From positions 16,613 to 80,612 of the forward strand of contig CAJOJA010000020.1 of assembly GCA_905234735.1 (NCBI GenBank): a stretch of 64,000 nt of DNA. The letters are read 5' to 3'. Source of the DNA: an uncultured Bacteroidaceae bacterium. Lineage in GTDB: Bacteria > Bacteroidota > Bacteroidia > Bacteroidales > Bacteroidaceae. The notes under the pieces are model-generated. The model had not been told where the DNA came from. It did no database searches and worked only from the letters and a program-made list of their open reading frames with translations. A program made the translations under genes and the position numbers. Positions 9,652 through 18,411 of this stretch are shown in pieces (the stretch's first letter is position 1; each line of letters begins with the position of its first letter).

Positions 9652-10890
9652 ATGTACTCGATAGTCATATACATCTCTCAGTTGCTGGTCATATTGGTCA
9701 GCCCTTTCCATAAGAAGGCTCGTACCTTGTTGAATGGGCAGCGCGATACATTCCGTATTCTGAAGCAGAAAGTCGACAAACAAGCCCGTTACGTATGGTT
9801 CCATGCAGCCTCGCTTGGCGAGTTCGAGCAGGGGCGTCCACTGATGGAACGTATGCGTCGCTTGCATCCCGAATACAAGATTTTGCTTACCTTCTTTTCG
9901 CCTTCAGGCTACGAGGTGCGGAAGAATTACGAGGGGGCCGACATCGTCTGCTACTTGCCCTTCGACACGCCCAGCAATGTGTTCCGATTCTTCCACCACG
10001 TGCGGCCCGAAATGGCCTTTTTCATCAAGTACGAGTTCTGGGCCAACTACATGTGGGCCTGCCAGCACTACCACATCCCCCTGTATAGCGTTAGCAGCAT
10101 CTTCCGCCCGAACAAGGTGTTTTTCCGTTGGTACGGACGCACCTATGCCCGGGTGCTGCGCTACGTGACCTACTTCTTTGTGCAGGACGAACAGAGCCGT
10201 GAACTTTTGGCCAGTCGGGGTATTACGGAGAACGTTGCCATTGTAGGTGATACTCGTTTCGACCGGGTTATCGACATTGCCCGTCAGGCAAAGGAGCTTC
10301 CGCTTGTAGAACAATTCTGCAAAGGAACCCCCTTCGTCTTTGTGGCTGGCAGCAGTTGGTCTCCCGACGAGGATATTATCATCCCGTATTTCAATAGTCA
10401 TCCGGGCATGAAGTTAATTCTGGCGCCGCACGTCATTGATGAACCCCATTTGCAACAGATAGAACAAAAACTACACCGTCCGGCGTTGCGCTACACCGAG
10501 GCTACGGAGAATGCCATTGCTCAAGCCGACTGCCTCATTATCAACTGTTACGGACTGCTTTCTAGCATCTATCGCTACGGTCATGTGGCGTACGTGGGCG
10601 GTGGCTTTGGTGTGGGTATACACAACGTGCCCGAAGCAGCTGTCTATGGCATACCTGTGCTTTTCGGCCCTAATAACAAGGGTTTCCGTGAGGCGCAGGA
10701 TTTGTTGCGTTTGGGCGGATGTTTCGAAATTACAGGTCAGACGTTGTTTAATGCTATCGTTGACCGCATGATGAACGAAAGTTCATTGCGCGAAGAACGT
10801 GGTGCGCTTTGCCGTGAGTATATTGTCAGCAATGCGGGAGCCTCGGACACCATATTCCGTTTAATCTCAGGAAATCCTCGTGAATCCTAG
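9652..10890 (+). CDS. waaA: 3-deoxy-D-manno-octulosonic acid (Kdo) transferase
   Basis: 412 residues; a GT30 glycosyltransferase adding Kdo to the lipid A precursor at the inner membrane. Visible: N-terminal membrane anchor (MYSIVIYISQLLVILVS), the catalytic-base loop AASLGEFEQG (Glu57) and the family motif FIKYEFWANY; the C-terminal half carries the CMP-Kdo-binding fold with GGGFGVGIHNVPEAA and FGPNNKGF. It lies 2 nt after gltX. Family length is about 410-430. Nothing unusual is seen. Confidence 0.95.
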   Translation: MYSIVIYISQLLVILVSPFHKKARTLLNGQRDTFRILKQKVDKQARYVWFHAASLGEFEQGRPLMERMRRLHPEYKILLTFFSPSGYEVRKNYEGADIVCYLPFDTPSNVFRFFHHVRPEMAFFIKYEFWANYMWACQHYHIPLYSVSSIFRPNKVFFRWYGRTYARVLRYVTYFFVQDEQSRELLASRGITENVAIVGDTRFDRVIDIARQAKELPLVEQFCKGTPFVFVAGSSWSPDEDIIIPYFNSHPGMKLILAPHVIDEPHLQQIEQKLHRPALRYTEATENAIAQADCLIINCYGLLSSIYRYGHVAYVGGGFGVGIHNVPEAAVYGIPVLFGPNNKGFREAQDLLRLGGCFEITGQTLFNAIVDRMMNESSLREERGALCREYIVSNAGASDTIFRLISGNPRES

Positions 10891-10917
10891 ACATACCTAG
10901 GCTAAAAAAATACCGTG

Positions 10918-13725
10918 ATGAAAAGATACGTTCTCCTCTTTCTCATTTTCTTATTCACGCCTTCTCTCATTTTCTCCAGGTCTCGCACCATCCGCCGTGT
11001 GGAGCCCGTATGTGTAGAGGCGACAGAGGGGACAGTGGCCGTTCTGCCTTGGCAGGTGTGGGTGACCTACGGCAATGGACGAGGGGAGTGGCGACAGACG
11101 CGATGGACTAATTCGCTGCGCACCGCAGAGGAGGCACAGACTCGCGTGCCTGCAGGTTCATCTTATGAGATAGATGGGTATATCATAGGTGACAATACTA
11201 CCGACGAAGGTTTCCCAATTAAGGCTCAAGTGAGTGTAGTGGCCAGACATGCAGCTGTACCAAGTGCACAGCCCGTAGCTCATCCGTTACCCTTGGGCGA
11301 TGTGCAGTTGATTGGGCAGAATCGCCTGACCAACAACCGCGACCTGCTCATTCGTCAGATTCTGTCGTGGGATGTGGCTCAGCAACTCTATAACTATCGC
11401 GACACCTACGGTCTGTCGACCGAGGGTTATCCCGTGGCCGACGGCTGGGATTCCCCTACGACGAAACTGAAGGGACACGGGTCGGGACATTACATGTCGG
11501 CCTTGGCCTTTGCCTTCGCTTCGGCACAGGACGAGGCCACCCGCACGGAACTGCGCAGCCGCATCCGCCGTATGGTGGACGAGCTGCGCGCTTGTCAGGA
11601 ACGGACCTTTGTGTGGAACGACTCGCTGGGCCGCTATTGGGAGGCTCGCGACCTTGCGCCGGAGGCTGAACTGCGTGGGCTGAAAGGCTCGTGGGCAGCC
11701 TTCGCTGAATATAAGAAAGACTATCGTCTCTACGGATATGGCTACCTGAATGCCATCCCGGCCCAGCATCCCGTGCTGATAGAGATGTATCGCGCGTATA
11801 ACAATGAGGAATGGGTGTGGGCGCCCTACTACAGCATCCACAAGCAACTGGCAGGACTCATCGATATTGCCAATAACATCGACGAACGCGAGATTGCCCA
11901 GAAGGCCCTGCTCATTGCCAAGGACATGGGGCTGTGGGTGTGGAACCGTCTGCACTACCGTACCTTCGTCGATACCGAAGGCACACGGGAGGAGCGTCGC
12001 AGCCGTCCCGGCAACCGCTACGAGATGTGGAACATGTACATCGCCGGCGAGGTGGGAGGCATGGCGGAGAGCCTGAGCCGCCTGTCCGAGATGGTAAGCA
12101 ATGCCGACGAGCGGGCCCGGCTGCTGGAGGCGGCTTCCTATTTCGATGCTCCAGCCTTCTTCGAGCCCTTGAGTCGTAACATCGACGACATCCGCACGCG
12201 ACATGCCAACCAGCACATTCCCATGATAACGGGAGCCCTGCGTTCGTATCGGGGCAACGGCAATCCCTATTACTACCGCCTGGCGCTGAACTTCTGGAAC
12301 CTGGTGCAGGGCCGCTACATGTATGCTATGGGGGGCGTGGGCAACGGCGAGATGTTCCGTCAGCCCTACACGCAGATGCTGAGCATGAACACCAACGTCA
12401 TGAGCGACTACCATCGAAACATCCATCCCAACCCAGACATCAACGAGACGTGCTGCGCCTATAACCTGGCCAAGCTGACCAAGGACTTGAACTGCTACAC
12501 GCCCGACGATGCCCGGCTGATGGACTACTACGAACGTGTCCTGTACAACCAGATTGTGGGTTCGGTGCACCCCACCCACTACGGCGTCTGCTACCAGTAT
12601 GCCGTGGGGCTGAATGCCACGAAACCCTTCGGCAACGAGACACCGCAGTCCACTTGCTGCGGCGGCACGGGAGCCGAGAACCATGTGAAGTATCAGGAGG
12701 CGGCCTATTTCGTCAACGACTCCAGCCTGTGGATTGCCCTCTATCTGCCTACCATAGCCCATTGGAAGGAGAAAGGCGTCACATTGCGCCAGGAGTGTGA
12801 ATGGCCTGCCGAGAAGACATGCATCACGATTGAAGGCAACGCCGAATTCGTCCTGAAACTGCGTGTGCCCTACTGGGCCACCGAAGGCTTCAAGGTGCGC
12901 CTGAACGGCAAGACCCTTTCACCCTCAATGTTCAATGTCCGAAACTTCCAGCCATCATCCTACATCTCTCTTCCTCGCCGCCAATGGCAGAAGGGCGATG
13001 TCGTGGAGGTGGTGATGCCCTTCGCGAAGCACATCTGCTATGGGCCCGACAAGATGGACCTGGCCGCTACGGCACAGGGGCAAACCCATTTTGCCCCCCA
13101 ATGGATGGGCGCGCTGATGTTGGGCCCGCTGGTGATGGCTACGCCCGATGTGAAGACATGGGAAGAAGCAGACTTGCGCCTCTCTGCCGACCTTCGTGAA
13201 ATTGAGCGAATACCGTCAAAAGACAATGGCGCTGCCGACAACCTTCAATCTTCAATCTTTAATCTTCGGTTGGAGAATCTAACTTTCCAGCCAGACTATT
13301 GGCAGACGGGACATGCAACCCACTATCTCCGTTTGAATCAGGGTGAGGTGAAGCAGAAGTCGAAGACTGGTCAGGGAGAATGGAACACACTCATTCAGCA
13401 GGCCCGGGAACGCGAGGCCGACTCAAAGGCGTGGGCTCCGTATGGCTACAAACGGATGCTGAAGGCAATGCAGGATAAGGACGTTTCTGCCCTGAAGACG
13501 GCGCTGACCACGATGCGCCCCAGTAACCTGGCCGAGCCCGAGGACCTGAACGAACTGCTCACCCTGCTGACACAGGCCAAGCAGGTACGCGACAAATCGA
13601 CAGCCCTGCGCGAGGCCATCGAGTATGCCGACATGGTGGTGCAGTACGTCAACGACGGTTCCGGCACGCACGACTTGATACAGAAGGCTACGCAGCAGTT
13701 GCGCAGCGCCTTCCCGCATCCTTAA
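10918..13725 (+). CDS. Secreted GH127-family beta-L-arabinofuranosidase-like enzyme
   Basis: 935 residues. The signal peptide is MKRYVLLFLIFLFTPSLIFS. A bacterial Ig-like domain (about 25-110) precedes the GH127 (DUF1680) catalytic module starting near DGWDSPTTKLKGHGSGHYMS. The characteristic zinc/nucleophile set is present: Glu510-Thr-Cys512 (NETCCAYN) and the Cys pair 580-581 (STCCGGTGAENH), spaced like Glu338/Cys340/Cys417/Cys418 of the characterised Bifidobacterium enzyme, where one of the paired cysteines is the nucleophile. A GTG immediately before the ATG could extend it by one residue. Start is 27 nt after waaA, but function is unrelated. No SusC/SusD partner is nearby. Near 13,245 the gene contains a short repeat made of ATCTTCA-like units, unusual inside a coding region. 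Confidence 0.9.
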   Translation: MKRYVLLFLIFLFTPSLIFSRSRTIRRVEPVCVEATEGTVAVLPWQVWVTYGNGRGEWRQTRWTNSLRTAEEAQTRVPAGSSYEIDGYIIGDNTTDEGFPIKAQVSVVARHAAVPSAQPVAHPLPLGDVQLIGQNRLTNNRDLLIRQILSWDVAQQLYNYRDTYGLSTEGYPVADGWDSPTTKLKGHGSGHYMSALAFAFASAQDEATRTELRSRIRRMVDELRACQERTFVWNDSLGRYWEARDLAPEAELRGLKGSWAAFAEYKKDYRLYGYGYLNAIPAQHPVLIEMYRAYNNEEWVWAPYYSIHKQLAGLIDIANNIDEREIAQKALLIAKDMGLWVWNRLHYRTFVDTEGTREERRSRPGNRYEMWNMYIAGEVGGMAESLSRLSEMVSNADERARLLEAASYFDAPAFFEPLSRNIDDIRTRHANQHIPMITGALRSYRGNGNPYYYRLALNFWNLVQGRYMYAMGGVGNGEMFRQPYTQMLSMNTNVMSDYHRNIHPNPDINETCCAYNLAKLTKDLNCYTPDDARLMDYYERVLYNQIVGSVHPTHYGVCYQYAVGLNATKPFGNETPQSTCCGGTGAENHVKYQEAAYFVNDSSLWIALYLPTIAHWKEKGVTLRQECEWPAEKTCITIEGNAEFVLKLRVPYWATEGFKVRLNGKTLSPSMFNVRNFQPSSYISLPRRQWQKGDVVEVVMPFAKHICYGPDKMDLAATAQGQTHFAPQWMGALMLGPLVMATPDVKTWEEADLRLSADLREIERIPSKDNGAADNLQSSIFNLRLENLTFQPDYWQTGHATHYLRLNQGEVKQKSKTGQGEWNTLIQQAREREADSKAWAPYGYKRMLKAMQDKDVSALKTALTTMRPSNLAEPEDLNELLTLLTQAKQVRDKSTALREAIEYADMVVQYVNDGSGTHDLIQKATQQLRSAFPHP

Positions 13726-13737
13726 AAGCTTTCGTGT

Positions 13738-13979
13738 TTATTTGTTGCTGAATCGTTCGCCCACAAAGCCTTTCCCAACCTCGCCACTCATTAGGTCGAA
13801 GTGTAGGAACAGGGGCGGGGTGGGCGAGAGGTCGTAATAGTCCATCTCGGCTATGGGCAGGCAGAAGTACACCATCTTGTCATACCCATGGGAAGTACGT
13901 GCTCGATGATTTCATTCATTTTACCAACACTCACGGCGGCGTAGTTCTTGCCGCTCTTAATCATTTCAATCTGTTTCAT
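13738..13979 (-). pseudogene. Broken small gene, possibly a cupin N-terminus joined to another reading frame
   Basis: Reading leftwards from 13979, the frame opens MKQIEMIKSGKNYAAVSVGK and resembles the start of small cupin proteins (tentative recall). After about 31 codons the frame stops making sense and ends at a TAG. A second, coding-like frame follows without gap (YDKMVYFCLPIAEMDYYDL and on to a TAA at 13738-13740). The two need a shift of 2 nt (or -1) near 13,888-13,892. The promoter at 14018-14025 is intact. Either one gene has a frameshift, or a deletion has fused the head of one gene to the tail of another. Sequence error cannot be excluded. Confidence 0.55.
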
Positions 13980-14017
13980 AATCTTGTTGTTTATAATTGT
14001 TATTTCGAATGACGCTG

Positions 14018-14025
14018 CAAAGGTA
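14018..14025 (-). promoter_or_regulatory. -7 promoter element of the broken cupin-like gene
   Basis: TACCTTTG on the minus strand, 38 nt before the ATG at 13979. It fits TAnnTTTG exactly. Confidence 0.55.
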
Positions 14026-14055
14026 CGGCAAGTTTTCCGTCCCTGCAAGAGGGCA

Positions 14056-14082
14056 CCGTTTGGTGTCATAGTTACCAAATGG
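14056..14082. promoter_or_regulatory. Operator-like inverted repeat
   Basis: A 27-nt imperfect dyad with half-sites TTTGGT and ACCAAA, each flanked by matching CC/GG, separated by 9 nt. It sits about 30-60 nt upstream of the minus-strand promoter at 14018-14025, where an activator would bind. No regulator gene adjoins it. The rest of the 13980-14269 spacer is AT-rich with no further gene seen. Confidence 0.35.
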
Positions 14083-14238
14083 TAGGAATTGCGTATGTTT
14101 GGGCATTGGATATTTTTGACGGATTCTGATTGTCTGTTGTGTAACGATAATCAGTCGCAGCGCTATATCTACCTCATATATTTTACATCAGTATAACTAT
14201 TTGAGACGACAGATGAAAAGAAATTGCTTTTTATTTCG

Positions 14239-14246
14239 TACCTTTG
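14239..14246 (+). promoter_or_regulatory. -7 promoter element of the second GH127 gene
   Basis: TACCTTTG, 23 nt before the start at 14270; exact match to TAnnTTTG. A TTGC 15 nt upstream is a weak -33 candidate. Confidence 0.6.
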
Positions 14247-14269
14247 CACCAAACATATAACACAACGCT

Positions 14270-17200
14270 ATGAAGAAGACAATGTTTGTGGCCCTCGTGC
14301 TGGGCCTTGCGCTCACCGTGAAAGGACAAAGTGAGCTGTATCCCGAACACTTCAACCTCAGCCAGGTAACCCTGACGGACGGTCCCATGAAGACAGCGAT
14401 GGACCTGAACCTCAACCATCTGATGCAGTACGATGTGGACCGCCTGCTGACACCCTTCGTCCGTCAGTCGGGACTGGGGGCAACCACTGATACCAAGAGC
14501 CCCTACTACAAGTGGGAAACGAAGCACCCCAACTTTAAGAACTGGGGCGGCGATGCCGGTTTCGACCTCAGTGGTCATGTGGGCGGTCACTATCTGTCGG
14601 CCTTGGCCCTGGGCTATGCTGCCTGTCACGATGCCGACATGCAGGCGAAGCTGAAAAGCCGGCTCGACTACATGCTCGGTGTAATGTGGGACTGCCAGTC
14701 GAACTACGACAAGGATACCGATGGCCTGTACGGCTTCATCGGCGGACAGCCCATCAACGACTCTTGGCGCGCCCTCTATCGCGGCGACCTGTCGAAGATA
14801 CAGTCGAACTGGGGCTGGGTTCCCTTCTATTGCCAACACAAGATACTGGCCGGACTGCGCGATGCCTACCTCTACGGAGGCAGCGAACGGGCACGCGAGA
14901 TGTTCCGCAAGTTGGCCGACTGGAGCGTGAACCTCGTAGCCAAGGTGTCGGATAATGATTTCGAGGGATTCCTGAACTGTGAGCACGGCGGCATGAACGA
15001 GAGCATGCTGGATGCCTATCAGCTGTTTGGTGACCAAAAATACCTGAAGGCTGCCAAGAAATATACCCACAAGAGCATGCTGAATGGTATGCAGACGTTG
15101 TCGAAGACTTTCCTCGACGGCAAACATGCCAACACACAGGTGCCAAAGTTCATCGGTATGGAACGTATCTTCGAACAGGATGCCACGTCTGTTTCGTATC
15201 GCAAGGCTGCTGAGAACTTCTGGCAGGATGTGGCCACGAACCGTACGGTGTGCATCGGTGGTAACTCCGTGGGCGAGCACTTCCTGGCTGCTGCCAATGC
15301 CAACCGCTACATCGACCATCTGGACGGCCCCGAATCGTGCAACACGAACAATATGCTGAAGTTCTCCGAGATGTTGTTCGACCGCACCCACAATGCCCGC
15401 TATGCCGACTTCTACGAGAATGCGATGTGGAACCATATCCTCTCGACGCAAGATCCTACGACGGGCGGCTATGTCTATTTCACCACGCTGCGCCCCCAGG
15501 GCTACCGCATCTATTCCCAGCCCAACATGGGCATGTGGTGCTGCGTGGGTACAGGAATGGAGAATCATTCTAAGTATGGACATTTCATCTATACCCACGA
15601 GGGTAAGGAGACGCTCTACGTCAACCTGTTCACTGCTTCGCGTCTGGAAAGTGACGATTTCGTCGTAACTCAGGAAACGAACTTCCCCAACACTGGCTCC
15701 ACCGAACTCACTATCGGCAAGGCTGGTCGCTACACCATTGCCATCCGTCATCCGGAGTGGGCTGGCCAGGGCTACGAATGGTCGGTGAACGGAGAAAAGG
15801 TCGGTCACGAAATAGAGCATGGCAAGGCCTATTATGTTAAGGAAACACGCGACTGGAAGGTGGGCGACAAGATTGTTGTCAACCTCGATATGCAGTTGCG
15901 TTATGAGGTATGTCCCAACTACACGGACTACATTGCTTTCAAGTATGGTCCCATCCTGCTGGGTGCTGCCACTACGGCTGCCAGCGAAAGCGAAGCAGAG
16001 TCTACGGGTCTGGTCTACGAAGCCCTGCAGAACGAGTACGCCAAGGACGGACGTATGGACCATGCCCCTGGTTCAATGGCTACGATGAAGAACCTGCTTT
16101 CGGCTCCGTTGCTCATCGGCGACCGTGCCGACGTGCTGAAACGCGTTGAGCGTCTGCGCAGTGCCGACCTCAGCTTCACTATCGATGCCTCGCGTCCGGG
16201 TGTGGAGACCTATAAGTGGACTTCGCTGAAGCTGATTCCCTTCTATCAGATTCATCACCAGCGCTACATGTGTTACTGGTATCAGCAGACACCCGAAGCC
16301 TTTGCCCAAAGCGATATGGCCAAGAAGGAAGCCGAAAACGAAGCCCTGCAGGGTCGTACGCTGGACTTCGTGGTTCCTGGTGAACAGCAGAGCGAGGCCG
16401 GACACGAATATAACTACTCCAGCAATTCCGGCAAAGGTAACTATAATGGCGAGAGCTATCGCGATGCTCAGGCAGGAGGCTATGTACAGTATGCATTGTA
16501 CAACCAAGAAGGTGTGATCGACGGGTTGGCCATTATGTGTCGCTTCACTACGGCCGATAAGGGACGTAAGGCCACACTGTTGGTGGACGGAAAGGTAATT
16601 GCCACCATCACTATCCCCTCCAGCGTAAAGGGTTCGGAGAATGGCTTCTATAACATAGAATATCCCATTCCTGCCTCGCTGGCTACGAAGTCAAATGGCA
16701 AGGCCAAGGATAAGTTCGTGGTACGCCTGTCGGCTACTGGCGGAACGCCGAATCCCGGTCTCTACGGTCTGCGCCTGATGAAGGAATACAGTGCTGAGGA
16801 CCACGCCTATAGGTTCCGTGCCACCGACTGGATTACTGGTGATGCCAACCGCATTCCGGCCAGTGCCATCACGTACGACACGGAGAACAATGTGATTAAG
16901 GCCAAAAGTCGGGGCAACAACAACATTGCCTTGATGATGAAGTACGAGAATCAGGACTATGACATCGATCCATCACAAATCTATTTGGTTGTGCGTGGCA
17001 AGGGATTAAGTCTGAGCGACACCCATTCCTACCTGTGGTGGTTGAATGGTTCGAACCACGGAACACAGGTGAAACCCACTAAGAGTAAGAATATTACGGT
17101 AAACGACGAATCCCAGGCTATGATTGCCTGGGATTTGACAAAGAGCGGACTCTACGAGAATTTCTCGGGCGACCGTCCCAGCGTGTGTGTGGGACAGACC

Positions 17201-17425
17201 ATTTTCGGTCTGACAGCGTCTGCCAGCGACGGTTCGTGTGAAATCTACGATATCAACTACGTGGCCGACCTGACGGAGTACGAGAATGTGGCTACCAACG
17301 TCGCTCGCATCGGTAGCGATAACCCTTCAGAAAACTCCTCAGCATATTATACGCTAAAGGGCACCCAGGGCTACACGCCTGGCAAGAATGTCTATATCCA
17401 TCGTGGCCGCAAGGTGGTCCGTTAG
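14270..17425 (+). CDS. Secreted multi-domain GH127-family enzyme with type IX-like C-terminal tail
   Basis: 1051 residues. Signal peptide MKKTMFVALVLGLALTVKGQ, then a GH127 catalytic module (about 25-620) with Glu355-Ser-Cys357 (GPESCNTNN) and the Cys424-Cys425 pair (MGMWCCVGTGMENHSKY), the zinc and nucleophile residues of the family. The following segment (about 640-860) looks like the accessory beta domains usual in long members, then a further beta domain. The last 25 or so residues (YTLKGTQGYTPGKNVYIHRG plus KKVVR-like end) resemble the C-terminal sorting tails of Prevotella type IX secretion substrates. It differs clearly from the 10918 gene in domain make-up, so it is not a recent duplicate. 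Arabinofuranosidase activity is inferred, not shown. Confidence 0.88.
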   Translation: MKKTMFVALVLGLALTVKGQSELYPEHFNLSQVTLTDGPMKTAMDLNLNHLMQYDVDRLLTPFVRQSGLGATTDTKSPYYKWETKHPNFKNWGGDAGFDLSGHVGGHYLSALALGYAACHDADMQAKLKSRLDYMLGVMWDCQSNYDKDTDGLYGFIGGQPINDSWRALYRGDLSKIQSNWGWVPFYCQHKILAGLRDAYLYGGSERAREMFRKLADWSVNLVAKVSDNDFEGFLNCEHGGMNESMLDAYQLFGDQKYLKAAKKYTHKSMLNGMQTLSKTFLDGKHANTQVPKFIGMERIFEQDATSVSYRKAAENFWQDVATNRTVCIGGNSVGEHFLAAANANRYIDHLDGPESCNTNNMLKFSEMLFDRTHNARYADFYENAMWNHILSTQDPTTGGYVYFTTLRPQGYRIYSQPNMGMWCCVGTGMENHSKYGHFIYTHEGKETLYVNLFTASRLESDDFVVTQETNFPNTGSTELTIGKAGRYTIAIRHPEWAGQGYEWSVNGEKVGHEIEHGKAYYVKETRDWKVGDKIVVNLDMQLRYEVCPNYTDYIAFKYGPILLGAATTAASESEAESTGLVYEALQNEYAKDGRMDHAPGSMATMKNLLSAPLLIGDRADVLKRVERLRSADLSFTIDASRPGVETYKWTSLKLIPFYQIHHQRYMCYWYQQTPEAFAQSDMAKKEAENEALQGRTLDFVVPGEQQSEAGHEYNYSSNSGKGNYNGESYRDAQAGGYVQYALYNQEGVIDGLAIMCRFTTADKGRKATLLVDGKVIATITIPSSVKGSENGFYNIEYPIPASLATKSNGKAKDKFVVRLSATGGTPNPGLYGLRLMKEYSAEDHAYRFRATDWITGDANRIPASAITYDTENNVIKAKSRGNNNIALMMKYENQDYDIDPSQIYLVVRGKGLSLSDTHSYLWWLNGSNHGTQVKPTKSKNITVNDESQAMIAWDLTKSGLYENFSGDRPSVCVGQTIFGLTASASDGSCEIYDINYVADLTEYENVATNVARIGSDNPSENSSAYYTLKGTQGYTPGKNVYIHRGRKVVR

Positions 17426-17531
17426 GCCTTAACAGCACCGGATATCCGTAGACCGTCCCGATGTTTCCCGACATCAGCCCCCTTTTGCTTCAAGTACATC
17501 CTGTCATGATCTGGCTTCCCGATAGTTCAAT

Positions 17532-17687
17532 ATGAATAGAAGAATAGAAGAAAGGTTATTGTTTGGAGCAGCAGCGTTGCTTCTTACTTTCCTTGCTGGC
17601 TGTCATACCGGGGATGTATCAGAAGCCCAGAGATTCGAGGCGAGTGTCAGAAAGGAACTGCCTTTCCGCGTCGATTCCCTGGAATGA
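17532..17687 (+). CDS. Tiny predicted lipoprotein (51 residues)
   Basis: MNRRIEERLLFGAAALLLTF continues to LAGC, a good lipobox, followed by only 27 more residues. It may be a genuine small lipoprotein or the surviving head of a larger gene; the 120 nt after its stop have no coding match that I recognise. No TAnnTTTG box is seen in the 106-nt gap after the GH127 gene. The rest of the 17426-17806 spacer holds only the terminator hairpin at its right end. Confidence 0.4.
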   Translation: MNRRIEERLLFGAAALLLTFLAGCHTGDVSEAQRFEASVRKELPFRVDSLE

Positions 17688-17769
17688 CATCAAGGTTCTC
17701 TGGCGTAACTTCCAGCTGACCCACCTTCCCTGTAACTAATCACACTCTACCCTTGTCGTCACAACTCCG

Positions 17770-17810
17770 ATAATCCCCAATCGATGTGCTAATCACCGGT
17801 TGGGGATTAT
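17770..17810. terminator. Hairpin at the end of the gamma carbonic anhydrase gene
   Basis: An 11-bp perfect stem (ATAATCCCCAA / TTGGGGATTAT) that extends by about three more pairs. It overlaps the stop codon of the minus-strand gene ending at 17807 and has no long T-run, so it may act as a bidirectional terminator or 3' end stabiliser. Confidence 0.5.
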
Positions 17811-18388
17811 TCATTGTTACGGTAATCTTCGCTGCGAGTAATCACCTGGGTGTTGGCGGGGTCGCTGTCGGCCTCGCGGAACCAGTCGCTGTACTCGATG
17901 TAGTGGCGGGCATAGGTCTTGTTCAGGGCTTGTGCCTGTTCGGGGTCGACCTTTTTAATGAACTTGGCAGGCACGCCGCCCCAGAGTTCGCCGTCGCCAA
18001 TCTGCGTGTTGGAGAGTACCAAGGCACCGGCAGCCACGATGGCTCCCTTGCCCACAACGGCATGGTCCAGTACGGTGGCTCCCATACCGATGAGTGCACC
18101 ATCCTTGACCTCACAGCCGTGCAGGGTGACGGAGTGACCGATGGTGACATCGTCGCCCAGGATGCAGGGGGCTTTGCCGTTGAGGGTGTGGATGCACGAA
18201 TTGTCCTGAATATTGGTGCGGTTGCCAACCTTAATATAATGTACATCGCCACGGACAACGGCGTTGAACCATACGGTGCAGTCGTCGCCCATTTCCACGT
18301 TGCCTACGATGACCGCTCCTTCTGAGAAATAGCAGTGCCGTCCGAAGCGGGGGGCGGGCATGCCTTTGAGTTTCTTTATGATTGCCAT
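17807..18388 (-). CDS. Gamma carbonic anhydrase family protein
   Basis: 193 residues with the left-handed beta-helix hexapeptide repeats of the PaaY/YrdA/gamma-carbonic-anhydrase group. The three zinc-ligand histidines are His67 (NSCIHTLNG), His85 and His90 (GDDVTIGHSVTLHG). A short C-terminal helical tail follows. Members are trimeric cytosolic zinc enzymes; some hydrate CO2, others are maturation or thioesterase-like proteins, so the precise reaction is open. It is the last gene of a minus-strand run after pepP, 23 nt apart. Confidence 0.9.
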   Translation of the reverse strand: MAIIKKLKGMPAPRFGRHCYFSEGAVIVGNVEMGDDCTVWFNAVVRGDVHYIKVGNRTNIQDNSCIHTLNGKAPCILGDDVTIGHSVTLHGCEVKDGALIGMGATVLDHAVVGKGAIVAAGALVLSNTQIGDGELWGGVPAKFIKKVDPEQAQALNKTYARHYIEYSDWFREADSDPANTQVITRSEDYRNNE

Positions 18389-18411
18389 GATTTTTATGGG
18401 ACTTGTATGAC

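Noticed and set aside
10918..17425. Polysaccharide utilisation locus
   Set aside because: No SusC, SusD, hybrid two-component or sigma/anti-sigma genes adjoin the two GH127 genes.
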